From the NCBI GenBank assembly GCA_037974665.1, contig CM075767.1:28049498-28113497 (forward strand): a stretch of 64,000 bases of DNA, written 5' to 3'. Below the pieces are notes generated by a model. It saw nothing but the letters and a program-made list of their open reading frames with translations. It searched no databases and had not been told where the DNA came from. The stretch is from Ehretia macrophylla. Taxonomy: Eukaryota > Streptophyta > Magnoliopsida > Boraginales > Ehretiaceae. Position 1 is the first letter of the stretch. Each line of letters opens with the position of its first letter. Shown here one piece after another: positions 37,098-49,679 of the stretch. A program made the position numbers and the translations under genes.

Positions 37098-40000
37098 TGT
37101 GAGGCCTGACCTCGATTTGCATGCGATACCTCATTTCGTGTACCCTAACCTAGATTTGCGTGCCTTGACCTAGGTTTAAGAGTCGTGTTTCATTTTGTGT
37201 GCCTTGCATTGAATTACGTGCATTTATTTAGGGTTGCGTGCATTTACTTGGGAAACGTGCATTCGTCTCATAGTTCGTGCCTTACCTCGTAGTACGTGCC
37301 CTAGACCTAAGAAAGCATGCCCACACGCTAATCAAGAAAGCATCTTACACGAAGCACTAGATCATTAATTAATCCTACAAACTCCACTAACTAATATTAA
37401 AATGCTAATTCAACTCACTAGAAGACGAAATTGCACCAAAAGCAAGACATTCTTATTCTTTATTCTTTATTCTTTCGCATATTCCAAGCACTCAATTAAA
37501 TAATGCTCAAACAAGACAAAAAATTCAGAATTTAGCTTGCCTTGGCCGACCATGTAGGAGCTTTTGTGCATGCTTTACATAATTCAAAATTAAACTTAGA
37601 CAACCTATGACACAAAGCATAAAAAAATAACCCAAAACCCTACCCAATGCACCCGAAATCTCAACACACTCAATCACCCATGCTTAGATGTTTCAAATTA
37701 TGCTCTTGAAGACACATTCTGAAATTTCAAAGCCCATAGCCGACACATGCATCAAAATACTTCAAGCTTTTCATTTTCTTTCATTCTTTCTCTCTTTCTC
37801 TCATTTTCTCTCACTCTCTCATTTCCTCTCTCTCTCTCTCGGCCCTAGCTGCAATTATAGACTCCATAGCTTGAGTTCATCATCCAAAGGTTCTTCAAGA
37901 CATGCAAGCCACGAAGGAACTCGACCAAGCAAGCTAGAAGCAAAGAAACATGCATGCTAGCTCTTAGAACCTCCATTCGGCCCTTAGGTATGTTGTTAGC
38001 TTCCATTTCATTTTCTTTGTGTTCTAACCACATGCACATACTAAGGACATGGTAACTAAGCTAGGAATTAGAGAATCTCAAGTTGTCTCTCGGCTAAGCA
38101 AGGAAAAAGGACGACCTTGTGCATCATCAAGAGCTTTGTGCATCTTCATTGTTGTCTTGCTAAGGTGAGGGCTAAAACTCTCTTGAAAAGCTTTCAAAAA
38201 CCACATGCATGCCTTAAATGTCTATTTTTACCTCTATACTTGTGATATATGTGTGTACATGAGCTTTTGTAAACATGCATGGCAAGATATTTGGCTTGAA
38301 TGGACAGTCTCTGACTTGTTGGAGCGAAGTGATTTTGACTAGGTAAATTATGTTGAAAATGCGTGAAAATTGGTAGGTGACTATTTTTTCCAGTTGTGAC
38401 CCTTTTTTGCAGAAATAGATCAAAGCCAATTTTGCCTCTAAGGTCCCCAAAATGGCAAAACCTCGAAAGGTGTCCAAATCTGGAAAATCTGGGAAAATGA
38501 AGCAGGTTTTGGCAGATTCACTGTCCTTGTAGAACGAACCCGTTTTGTCTTAGTAAATGACATCAAAAATGCATGAAATTTGGTATTCTGCTATATTTTT
38601 TAGTTCTGGACATTTTTATCAGAAATAGACTAAGGCCAAATCTGACCCTAAGGTCCTCAAAAACGACAAGTATTGAAATGTGTGCAAATCTGGACAGTTT
38701 TGCGTAGTCGCACGGTTTTGGCTATAACTCTTGAACCCGAACTCCAAATGATGCGAGGTTTGTTTCTGAATTTAGTTCACTCCTTAAGATTTAATTTGAA
38801 ATTTTGTTCACTGGAATTGGAGATTGTTTGCTTGTCTAAAAGATTGTGGGAAGACAGACCATTGCAGTGAGGTCTTCATCTAGTGATATGCTTTGAAAAT
38901 TATTGTAACTTCTCTTGTTGTATTAAATGCTTGGGATTGTGGCACTTGGATGTTGTGTGGACTGTTTTGAATGATTGAGGATGTTTAATTAATCGATGCA
39001 TGGCTTTGATTTAATTACATGACAACTTGTGGCTTAATCGCACAGATGAGCATGAATTGAAACCCTAATGACTAGGGAAAACTCGTTAAGTGTTGATCCT
39101 ATGGATATCGTATTTAATTATGTGATTAGTAAGCTTCCCATAGTTGCCCTTATAGCCCTAAATGTGATTCCGATGATTACATATTGACAAGTAGGCCTTT
39201 CTTGCACCCGATCCCACGTAAACGTCGTTGCATGTTGTATGACCTTATTATTTGATTATGTGAACTTCGAAATGAGTTATATGACTTGATTTACATGCGT
39301 TACATGGCTATCTATTTAATATTCATATAACTCCATGTGCCTTATAAGAATTACCTGTTATAGCATGCCTCGCTTGTTTACTTGTCAATGTGCAATCTTA
39401 TGACTGCTCGGAGGCAACCTACTTTGTTGTCCTCCTAATGTGATATATTAAAAGTCATAAATGTGCATTGCATACAAGGTTGCAACCTTTCATTCTGGCG
39501 TGGTAGCGTTCACACACACCGGGCGACATCGGGCTTGCCAGTGCAACCGTGACTACCATTGTCCAATTCCCTCTCTCACTTGGGGGCTTGACTTTCTCAG
39601 AGAGTTGACTCGTAGGATTTCGGGGTACATCCGGAGTACACCCATTTGGCGTGATTAGTGGATGATTTGAAGTCGGCCACAACAACTGATATTGGAAGTA
39701 AACTGAGAGCAAAAGCTCACCGTATCCTTTTCACTATGTGTATAAGTACTCTCGCTTGGTTCCTAGATGACCTCGGGGAGGAAAGACGGGTAATCGTGTT
39801 CTTTTACTCTTATATTGCATTATGAACTTACTTGTGATATATGTCATGCTTGCAAATAAAAAAGGGTTTTCATAAGTTGAACCAGAAAAAGAGCTTCAAA
39901 ACTTATTTCTCGTTCCCCATCGTTGAGTTCATAAGGACTCATCCTCTTTTATCATCTCAGGTGAAGAAGACCATGAACAGGTATCCAAGGATAACGTGCC

Positions 40001-40650
40001 TATTGATGACTCCTTGGAATGATTGCTTGCCCTACGTGCCTTACTTGACTATGGCCATTTTGTGAACGTTATGTTGCTTGAAGACTATTTCTTATGTTGC
40101 TTGTTGTTGTATTGTAAATGATCCCCGTTGTAATTTAGGGTCTAATTTTGGGTTGTACTGATCATAACTTGATAGACACTCTTATGGTCGTTTTTGCTAT
40201 CGCTACTGGCTAGTATCTATCACAGGCTTATGAAGTATCAGGTAAAGGATTAAGTAAATGAATCTATCCAATCTTAAACAGGTACTCATTGGTAGGCTAA
40301 GATCAACAGGTACTTTTGTAACAGGAATTAACAAGCAAACGAGACATAGTATCACGCTAGGTTATTAGTCAAACGAGACTTCGAGATAACTAGTAGGCGT
40401 TTCAATGGGTGATAAATAGTAATCTTAGCTGGAAATGAAATTGAGATTGGAAACTTTGAGGCCTTTAGAAAATTAGGTCAAACTAAAGAGCCCAATTACA
40501 ACCGTTATGCTGTCGGTTTCTCAGAGAATTTGTGGAGTCTAGGCTAAATGTTAAGTGTTAAACTTTCATGAACGATTAAGTGCGTGAAATGACTTGAATG
40601 TTTATATCACACCCTAGTCTAACATTTATAGGTCGGGTTGGGGCGTGACA
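37098..40650 (+). repeat. 3' LTR of the outer Gypsy element
   Basis: Starts TGTGAGGCCTGACC, ends GGGGCGTGACA; 3553 bp, 155 bp longer than its 5' partner. Around 38300-38700 two diverged tandem units of about 200 bp can be seen, each with an 'agaaataga' motif and a 'ggacagt' or 'ggaaaatct' end; the 5' LTR has lost most of one. Confidence 0.92.
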
Positions 40651-41867
40651 GCAAATCAGCCCCGCATCGTATCGATAGTGATTCAGATCACCTCCCTAAG
40701 CCTGCCTAACCTAATTGTGTGTGAGCAATCAATCGTGACAAGTCAACCGATCCATAATGAAAGCACCTGTAGATAGAAGTCGTTTGTCAACCGGTGGACT
40801 CATCCTCAATGTCGTTTAGGTTCCCCAGTTCAGTCGGTTGTCCGCTGACTTTCTTTCCTATGCCCGAGATGGCCTTATGGGTTGTAGCCTTCCACAGAGA
40901 TGGCTTTGTGGTCAACTTCTATTCTGCTTGTTGGAAGGTTCGTTCGAAAATCATGGTAGTCTTTTCATGGAGATGATTGGGAGTGGAAATGGACTTGGGG
41001 TTAAGAACAACAACAAAACAACCTTCTGTCTGTTGCCATGGAATGTATAGGTAGGGATTGTTTTATGCTTGGAAAGCCCGTTCCGCGCTCTATATCCCCA
41101 TGAACCGCTTTTTAGTATTTGTGTTTGCCTTCTTTCTTCATTCAATCCACGGCCTACCTCGATACACCTATGTCACAACGGCTGATCTTTTGAGTGAGAG
41201 AAGCCAGAGCATTGGTCAAGAGAGAGAAAGAAGAGGAACTATATATCGAGAAAGTCACATTAGCTACACCAAACCAAACACACCTTTTTTTCTTAACCTA
41301 TTTTTCGACTGACCAGATCGGTCACCCCTCAACCCCCTATCACTTAAAGGCAAAGCTAACCCTTAATTCAACTGTTCTCTAAAAGGCCTACCTATTCTAT
41401 TAGTCAAGCTTGGAGGACATAGTACTAGAACTTACTAGGTAAAAGACCATGATTGGTGAAGGGCTTAAAAGGGCCTTAGGTAGCTACTATCTAACGGATC
41501 TTTTCTAAGAAGTTAGGTAGGTGGTTTAGTCGAAGCGGAGAAGGAGACTAAGTCATTGGTCATGTCGGGATTGATTTCCTACTTTGAACGAGGGTCACAC
41601 AACCGTCAACCCTACTAGAAGTGCTTTCGTCATCCAATCTCCTAGTCTTTCGTTCGCTATTCGAATTCTGGACCAGTAGAAATGTAGGAAATGTGGTCTT
41701 CTCATTTCCTTTCCAACTAGTAGCTAGTAGCTTTGTCATTGATCTCTCCTCTTCTCGGCTGGCTATGACTCGTATATCGAGACAACGACTATTGATTCCT
41801 AATGAACCCATAGATTCTTTTACCATTCGACCAGATCTTTGTCATTGTTTTCAAATTTGATTTTCCA

Positions 41868-41901
41868 CCCCAGTCGAGCATCTTCAAACCTTCATCGATC
41901 G
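41868..41901 (+). repeat. Mitochondrial dispersed repeat, partial
   Basis: CCAGTCGAGCATCTTCAAACC followed closely by ATCGATCGG: matches the GTCGAG plus CATCTTCAAACC parts of the copy at 56661-56777. Confidence 0.5.
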
Positions 41902-44596
41902 GAACAAAACTATCAAAAGAAACTTTTAGGGAGCAGCGCTATACATAATACTAAGGGACCCAAGCTCTGCCCGAATGATACGATCAGCAACTTCAAGTAC
42001 CTAAGCTATGTGATCAAGAACTCTTCTCCGTCAGGCGAATCTCTTCAAGCGCCCTAAGCAATCGAAGGGTAGAGAAGATGAAGAATAAGGGTAATTGACA
42101 CATACGACTATACCACCAAAAGGAAATAGAGGACCGATTGATACCAATAGCAAGATATATATCTTTTTAGACTCCGAGGGGTGATAGTGATAATGATAAT
42201 AGTATCAGATCAGAAGATTGGAATGAAATACCTTAATAGATTAAGGATTAAGTGTAAACTTTTTTTGATATATTTTTTTATAAGTAAGCCCTTTCTCGTA
42301 GGAACAGAAGGATAAACAATTGGCTAATTTCTCACAATTATTCATGTTCAACTCGAAGATCTAGCAATCCAACTTCAACCGAAACTGAGTCACATTCTCC
42401 CTCTCTTCCTTATGGAGGCACATACCCTTCTTGTAACAGTGGATGGATAATCTAAAGTCTCGTAGTCTTTGTTTCTAAAAAGGTTGTGTCCTTTCTACAT
42501 ATATCGAAATTTTAGTCTTTCACCCCTCCTTTATCGAATTAGCTATGGCTAATCAAGTATAGTAGGACTAATCAGAAGTTTCACTATAGCGATTGGAAAA
42601 GGCACAACCTCAATTCAAGTCGAGCAGCAGCTTTTCTACACTCAAAGGGAACCCGGTATCCCCTTAACTGAGACTTCCTATGCATAGTTGTAACCTTTCG
42701 TCATACCAAAAGGGTACTTAGTGCCTCCACCACTTACTAGGATGTAATCTTCTTGTTTCTAAACTAAATCGAGGGTCTATGTGGTTCTCTTAATAATATG
42801 TCCACTGTAGTCTATTTGAAGCGTTCCTGCCCTTCCTTGTCTTGAAACAAACGGAATTGAATAACCCTGTGTAGCGGATAGCGTGGACTGATTTAAATAG
42901 CATACTTTGACAATGGATCTCGTTTATCTTTCATATGTTAAATATTCGTGTAGTGAATTCACGGCTAGAGATAGTATATTCTGGGTCGATCAAGGAAGGT
43001 AGCGTATACGGGTACTTGGGATTGAGTAGAGCATTGGTTCAATAACTAGGCTTGGAAAAGAGAATGAGAATCTCGTTCAACAAGAGGCTGGGTTTTTGGT
43101 CTTTCTAGGTTTCAAGTGCCACTCCTTTGGTTAGTACTCAAAATTGGATTTCTTTCTTGTTGGTTCGAAGTAATGCTCTTATTATTTAGCTATGACCGAT
43201 ATTTTTTGGTTAAAGTGCTCATGCAGCTTCTAAGGGATGTATTCCCCTCCAAGTTGTTTCAAAGTAGCATTTGTGGATAAATGATGGTTAAGCTACATCG
43301 GTGCGGTCAGGATCGCCCGACACTTGTGAGGCAAAAGAATCCTTGAATAATAAGATCGAGTCAATCCTTGTAGAAAGTCTTTTTTTAGTACCTGTTAGCA
43401 TCATTTCCCCCTTTCTGTGTACCCAGTCTACGAACCTGGCCTAATCTAATAGGCCTTCCACAGCCTGAAAACACCGATGCAGCATGGTTTCTAGGATGGC
43501 TCTTACCGAAACTTCTTCACTCAATTATCAAGATTAAAGTGACTTTCCTCTTTTGCTCGCCGATAGCTGCGTCTTTTCTATTTCTACATCCCCAAGACCA
43601 GTACTATTCTGATCGAAGCTATAGGCATCTTATCACTTTCTTTAGGCAAGCTTATTCACCATTAAGTCTGCATACTATGTTACTCATAGCGAGTCGCTCC
43701 GTCCTCCTGTGTAGATGTAGATATAGAGGCCCTTTTTTTCATTCTGTTTGGTCTGTCTATCACCACAAACCTAGTAATCTCACTTCCAAGAACACGTAGA
43801 GCTAAGAGTCAAGATGCGAATTCATCTGACGAGCTGGATTTTGAAAGAGTCGGGTACTTATGTTTACTAAACGAACAGGCTCGGTAGTACCTTAACTAAG
43901 TTCTTCAAATGGAGGACAAAGGACGAATGAAATTACCAATGGTATCGAACTGGCTTCTATGATTACCTTCACATAACTTGAGTAGATGGCAGTTGGAACT
44001 CCCTTTTGGTTAATATAACCGCTTGATTTCTCATTTACAAGGAACCATACTTACTTGAACATTTAGAACTTCAGATTTGTGTTTGTCACTAGTTCGATCT
44101 CTGGACGTGCACCGGCGGCGCCCTTTCCATTGATAGTCCTCCTAAGCCGATGGGCTTTACCTTAAAATGAAAATAAGGTATCGAGAACTACTGACATAGA
44201 TTAAGTAGCTACTAGATCCCTCGACTTGTCCAAGAATCAAATACTTTGTTCTCATCGATTGGGATTGACTGTCTTCTTTACTTCGACAGATGTGGTCAAC
44301 CCCAGCTTGCTTATCTATAGTTGCCCTATTCCGTGTAACTTAATGAATTTGATCCAATCCAATAAGCTCGTAAACGCCGGTACAATATAATTCTAATATC
44401 CTTTAAAGAGGTTGGAATCCTATATATAGTATTTCTTCATTTCATGCGTAATCTGATGCTTACTCTTCATTAATTAGAGGGGTGGTCACTCCACTTAAGT
44501 CAACCGGCCCCATCTAGGGAAGAGATAGAGCTCTAATAAATCTTTATGTCAAGGAGAAGAGCAGCTTGACTAGAGGGAGAGGCTGGATGAAATTCA

Positions 44597-44626
44597 GCTC
44601 GACCGATAGGGAGAGGAATGGAGTTG
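44597..44626 (-). repeat. Mitochondrial dispersed repeat copy
   Basis: CTCGACCGATAGGGAGAGG followed by AATGGAG, identical over this stretch to the second unit at 8130-8154 in block 1. Confidence 0.75.
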
Positions 44627-44708
44627 GCTGCAGGGCTTGGTCCTATGAATGGAGCCTTTAGGATATCAAGTGTTGTGGTTCCTGCTGATATGCTTTTGAA
44701 AACCTAGT

Positions 44709-44744
44709 TGAGGTATGAAGTAACTCGACTGATAAGGAGAGGAC
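44709..44744 (-). repeat. Mitochondrial dispersed repeat copy
   Basis: 'gaggtatgaagtaactcg' followed by ACTGATAAGGAGAGGA: the reverse complement of the copy type at 49640-49675. Confidence 0.75.
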
Positions 44745-45499
44745 GATATTGAACAAAAACCCTAGCATGTATAAGGATTCGAACAAAGGCGCACCTGAGA
44801 CGATAGTTCCAGCGGGTTAGATCCCTAACCCCAAGGTGTGATGTTAGGTGAGATATACCCAAAGGAACTCCTGAGACAATGCGTATGATATGCTCCCTTT
44901 CTCCTCTCTCGATCTAAATCACTGACCTTCTTACGCTACTCCTTTTCCTTTCAAGGTGATCTTATTTTGATTGATACACCTGCCGAGAATGACGAAGGTT
45001 TTCAAACATGATGCAAAATAAATCAAATACATTATAGTCTGGGCATCACTCTATGTTCATAGAATTTGTGGCTTAGCTGGCCTCGCTTCTTGTCTTCAAG
45101 CTAGGGTCGCTGCAAGTGCTTGTGTTCGATGCAAGGGATCACTTTTGCCCATATTGCTTTGACTGCCAGGCTACTTGTTCCAGCCAAGTTCTCCCTTTGT
45201 GTCATGGTGTGTACGAAGTGATGGATCTTGTTATGGATCGTACCTACGAGGAGGTGCTTCTAATCCCTACCTGCCTGCCTACCCGGACTTCTTCCTATGG
45301 AGTGAACAATTTGTTTCACCCTTGATAGAAGCACTAGTCTCGTACGTCTACATGTCTGCTTGTTTGCGCTATCTGCTGTTCTCGACGCTTGTTTCAATTG
45401 ACTGAATCAGGAACTAGCCTAAAGGCTGTATTCCTAATAAGTAAGCCGAGTTCTTCCCTTGATAGAAGGACTCGGTGAACGTCTTTCAATTTGAATTTC

Positions 45500-45618
45500 T
45501 TCACGGGGCTTGGTCCATGTCTCCTGAACCATCTCAGTATATATGGCACAAGACGATTCCACATCTCGAGGTCAAAATAGGATCGAGTATTTTCACATCT
45601 CACCGTAGTACCCAGTTT
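45500..45618 (-). rRNA. rrn5: Mitochondrial 5S rRNA gene copy, degraded
   Basis: From 45618 on the minus strand the sequence follows plant mitochondrial 5S rRNA over its whole ~118 nt, including CTACGGTGAGA, GACCTCGA, GTGGAATCGTCTTG and GGAGACATGG. Compared with the mitochondrial gene as I recall it, most differences are C-to-T or G-to-A, several at former CpG sites, the usual mark of methylated nuclear DNA. It lies about 200 bp downstream of rrn18, the usual plant order. It should not be functional in the nucleus. Confidence 0.85.
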
Positions 45619-45721
45619 GTCTGGATTTCCGATTGATGAACAAGTTGATAAACAAGAAGGAAAATGGAACTATTGGATTTTTTGACTCGCCCCTAGCTAC
45701 GTGTCCTTTGAACCAAAAGCC

Positions 45722-45796
45722 CGCTTAGAAGTGGATTCGAACCACACAAAGATTTTCAGTCCTTTGTTCTAACCAGCTAAAGCAAGCTAGCCCCCT
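45722..45796 (-). pseudogene. trnF-GAA: tRNA-Phe(GAA) relic between rrn18 and rrn5
   Basis: On the minus strand TTAGCTGGTTAGAACAAAGG, then the anticodon region ACTGAAAATC (loop CTGAAAA, anticodon GAA) and a perfect T arm GTGG-TTCGAAT-CCAC with TTCTAAGCG. The variable region lacks a few bases before the T arm and the 5' acceptor strand no longer pairs with the 3' one, so the cloverleaf is broken. Confidence 0.65.
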
Positions 45797-45823
45797 TATT
45801 GGTTAGGGGAAGAGGGAATTTCC

Positions 45824-45847
45824 ATCGTGAAGGATTCAATCCTACCA

Positions 45848-45884
<37 letters not shown>

Positions 45885-47675
45885 CAGTCGAAGACCCTAC
45901 CATGGTATGCGCCAATAAGACCACCAAAAGCCTTTGTGGCACAAGTGTGACACAAAAGTCATGGGTGATCATTCGTTAGATGCTTCGGGCGAAACCAATT
46001 CCCAGGGTGTGACGGGCGGTGTGTATAGGGCCCGGGTACATATTCACCGTGGCATACTGATCCGCGATTACTAGGGATTCCAACTTCATGTTCCCGAGTT
46101 GGAGAGAACAATCCGAACTGAGGCAATCTTTCCGGATTCACTCCGCCTTACAACCTTGCTTCCCATTGTAATTTCCATTGTAGCACGTGTGTGGCCTAGC
46201 CCATAAGGGCCATGTGGACTTGACGTCATCCTCACCTTCCTCTAGTATATCACTGGCAGTCCTTCATGAGTGCGGCACGCGCCTTTTTGTTTGTTTCGGA
46301 GCCGTTTTGGCGGGGCGTACTAAACCCACTACGTACCATACCACTGGGCGGCTCACCTGAATGCTGAGTCTTCTTATTAGTAAAGCATGCTAGCAGCAAT
46401 CAAAAAAGAGCGCTAACTAGAAATCGAAAGGCGTCGGCTACCTTCTTATTGATAGCACAGCAATGTGCTAGCACTCAATTAGTAGCGCTGGCATGTCACT
46501 CGACTCCTCGGCTCACTTTGGTTACAAAGACTTTCTCCTTAAGCGTATGTCTCAGCAACACAAAACAAGGGTTTCGCTCGTTATAGGACTTAACCAAACA
46601 TCTCATAACACGAGCTGACGACAGCCATGTAGCACCTGTATGAAAGTCAGTACCATCCGGTTAAGGACAAGTTTTTTTGTTCATATATCAAGGGCTGGTA
46701 AGGTTTTGCGCGTTGTATCGAATTAAACCACATGTTCTACCACTTGTGCAAGCCCCCGTCAATTCTTTTGAGTTTCGGTCTTGCGACCGTACTCCCCAGG
46801 CAAAGTGTTTCACGCGTTAGCTAGGCCCCTGATCCACGTAGACCAAGGGCGAACACTCATCGTTTATGGCATGGACTACCAGGGTATCTAATCATGTTCG
46901 CTTTCCATGCTTTCGCACCCCAGCGTTGGTAGGGACCTAGAGAGTTGCCTTCGCTTTTGGCGTTACATCGTAGATTTGCAGATTTCACCCCTACACATGA
47001 AATTCCACTCTCTTTTGTCTCACTCAAGTGAATTGGTTTTGAGAGTATTCCGCCAGTTTTTGGCGACTTTCACTTTCAACCCAATTCACGGCCTACGTGC
47101 CCTTTACGCCCAGTCATTCCGAAGAACATTTGCCCCTATTGTCTTACCGTGGGTGCTGGCACGAAGTTAGCCGGGGCTTCTTTCTCGAGTCCTGTCATGA
47201 TCCGCACTAAACGAAAGAGCTTTACAAGCGACATTGCCATTCTTCACTCACGCAATATTGCTGGATCAGGCTTTCGCCCGTCGTCCAAGATTCCCCACTA
47301 CTGCCCCCCGCGGAAGTCCGAGCCGTGTCTTAGTCCTAGTGTGGCTTATCATCCGAAAAGACCAGCTAAGCATCATTGGCTTGGTTAGCCTTTACCTGAC
47401 GAACTACCTAATACTACGCAGGCTCATCAAACAGCGCTTTTTAGCTATCTTCAGGATTTGGCCCGAACTGTTCGGCAGATTCTCACGCGTTACGCACTCG
47501 TTCGCCACTTTGTTCTCAACAATTCTCACCTCCTGGGCGAGACAAGCTACCTTTAGCTAGAAGCCTCTATTCCTTCTGCCCAGCTCCCCGAAAACAACGT
47601 TCGACTTGCATGTGTTAAGCATATAGGTAGCGTTCCTTTTGAGCCAGGATCAAACTCAGATTTTGAATATGATTG
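45824..47675 (-). rRNA. rrn18: Mitochondrial small-subunit (18S) rRNA gene copy
   Basis: Minus strand begins GAGTTTGATCCTGGCTCA near 47665, then GCTTAACACATGCAAGTCGA; it contains the universal segments GTGGGGAGCAAACA-like region near 46890, ACACGTGCTACAATGG near 46180 and the 3' part with GTCGTAACAAGGTAGCC near 45870, ending around 45824. The 1.85-kb length and the long V7 insert (46380-46500) are typical of plant mitochondria. No large deletion is seen; scattered transitions are. Several ORFs on the opposite strand (46907-47560) are shadows of this gene. End points are approximate. Confidence 0.93.
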
Positions 47676-49576
47676 GGCCCTGCAATGCTAGAACCTGGTG
47701 AACCGAGCGTACTATTTCCCAACCTTCTGTGAACTTTGTTTCTCTTATGATTTTTGCTACTTTGTTGAGTTTTGTGATTGATATCGTTTAGAGTCTTAAC
47801 TAATCCACTCGTGGAGTGCTAGTGGTATAGTAGTTGTGTGGTTGTTGAGACTCCGCCCCTTCTTCTTCAATAAAACCGACCCCAACTATTGATTATGCCA
47901 AACATAGCTTTAGAGGCTCTTACTAGATAGGGTGACAGAATAGAAGTCTCACTACTAGCTTTTAGTCTTAAGCAGGCAGCGGCGGTAAGGAATGAATGTT
48001 CTACTAGACTATCAGCCATTTTATTAGGACAACACTTGCTTAGTCTTTTTCTAGCTTGATTGCGAAGCATAGTTTGGAAAGGTCAGCTGAAAGACGGTCT
48101 ATCTTAATTCAAGCCTATTCCTTTTGTGGCTGGCCCTAGTGCTTAACGTTAGCTTGCCTCCACATAAGAAAAGTAAGCTAGTCGTATTAGCCCATCAACT
48201 CACCTTAACGCACCCTCACTATATAGGTCCGAACTTGCATACGGTATCACTTGCCTAACAGCTGCCAAAAGTAGAAGCTTCAATGTTGACAGAGTTATTA
48301 TCTCCTTTCTAAATAGGGAAAATTAGAGAGGTTGACGAGCTTACCTCGGGCAGTCGCTAACCATTGTGCCTTCCCTTCTGCTTACACCATTTCTTTGTGA
48401 ATGCTTCGCTTTACTCTTTGGCGCGCTACTTCCGCTAACAACCAGCCTCTGATTCTCCTTAAGGCACCGTGTTGAGTAGGGATTAGAATAGAAACTCTAT
48501 TTTGGGGCTCAATGTTGCTAGACTCTACTCCTCTCTCGGGCTCACTCCGCTCTATGCACAAAGCTTCAACTCAATCACTTGGACAGAGGGATTTGGCCTA
48601 CCAACTACAGGCTCGGGTGGGGGAATAATATCCATTACTTGCTGCCCCATCCCAATAATACGTGTTTATCAACCACCCGTGCACACGTGGGCTCTCCATT
48701 TAGGTAGCTTCCTGGATCTCCCGCAATAAGCACAAGTGGTTCCGCCGAACAAAGTTGTAGTTGGTTTTTTTTGTATGATGATTGCTCGAGAACCCACCTT
48801 CATGGCTTGTTTCTTCGGCTCCTCGATAACTTACGCTCTCAAATCCAATCACCCGTTATTCTACGATCGGACTTTTCTTGGTATGAATAAGACTCTTAAA
48901 ACCAAATCCCATAAAAGAAATAAGGATAAAAGACAAACCCAAAAAAAATATACTCTAAACATAATATACCATGAAGCCCTTTCCTGCCTTCTTTACCGGA
49001 TAACTGGATATTGAAAAGAGACGATTCGATTGATTACTAACCTTCACGGAGTTAGGAATGACAAGTATAAGTAGAAGCTTCACCTCCGACTTGTGTTATC
49101 CATTCTAGTCTAATATGCCTAGTACTTTTCAGACTGAAGCTAAGTACTGCTTTACGGAATGCAGCAGTTCACTTTATAACATCTACAAGCTAGCCCTTTT
49201 TTACTAAAAAGAAAAAACGGGAAGAACTCAAATCTACAACATAATGCCCATACTACTTAGGTCGCTACTTATGCCCGTACGTACTACCTAGGTGGTTATA
49301 CCTATAATGACTAACTGTCTTTCACGACAGATACAGCTGATCTACGTTAAAGCGAGTGGCAGATCGAACAGACCCTTATTTCTAGTCATAGCCCCCCAAC
49401 AGTGAGTTATCGTTGATCCAGTAGTTCCCGTAGCACGACGAGCAATTCCAGGAGCAGCAGTCGGTTCAGTATAAGAAGATGAAGCAGTAGTTTGAGATCC
49501 CTTTTATCTATCTCATTTTCATGGCGTAAAAGAAAAGAATATAGCCAGTTTCTCCTTCATCAAAATAGGCCGTTTA

Positions 49577-49679
49577 CCATTCCTCTCCCTATCAGTCGAG
49601 CTGAATTCCATCTAGCCTATCCCTATCAGTCGAGCGTCTACTTTCTTCTCCTTATCTGTCGAGTTACTTCATACCTTTA
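49577..49679 (+). repeat. Mitochondrial dispersed repeat, three units in tandem
   Basis: Three cores in a row: CTCTCCCTATCAGTCGAG, CTATCCCTATCAGTCGAG, CTCCTTATCTGTCGAG, spaced about 35-40 bp, the last followed by TTACTTCATACC. Confidence 0.85.

Larger units (their letters stand above)
10121..40650 (+). mobile_element. Outer Ty3/Gypsy retrotransposon (chromodomain, Tekay/Del-like) with nested insertions
   Basis: A complete but broken element. The 5' LTR is 10121-13518, the primer site 13530-13541, the polypurine tract 37084-37097 and the 3' LTR 37098-40650. GCAAA at 10116-10120 and 40651-40655 is the 5-bp target duplication. Order gag-protease-RT-RNase H-integrase-chromodomain marks Ty3/Gypsy. 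Two later insertions (14387-30496 and 33790-36418) inflate it to 30.5 kb; without them it is about 11.8 kb. Assignment to the Tekay/Del lineage rests on long LTRs plus C-terminal chromodomain and is inference. Confidence 0.92.
40656..45499. other. Mitochondrial-type spacer, no recognised gene
   Basis: No gene recognised in 4.8 kb. ORFs of 60-90 residues (for example 41560-41826 minus, 41621-41860 plus, 43539-43799 plus) lie opposite or alone without known motifs. Plant mitochondrial intergenic DNA is often anonymous like this. Confidence 0.5.

Noticed and set aside
46907..47560. Three plus-strand ORFs of 79-108 residues
   Set aside because: They are antisense to rrn18.
49577..49679. Regularly spaced repeat as a CRISPR-like array
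   Set aside because: Only three degenerate units, single copies elsewhere, and no cas-like genes; it is a mitochondrial dispersed repeat.
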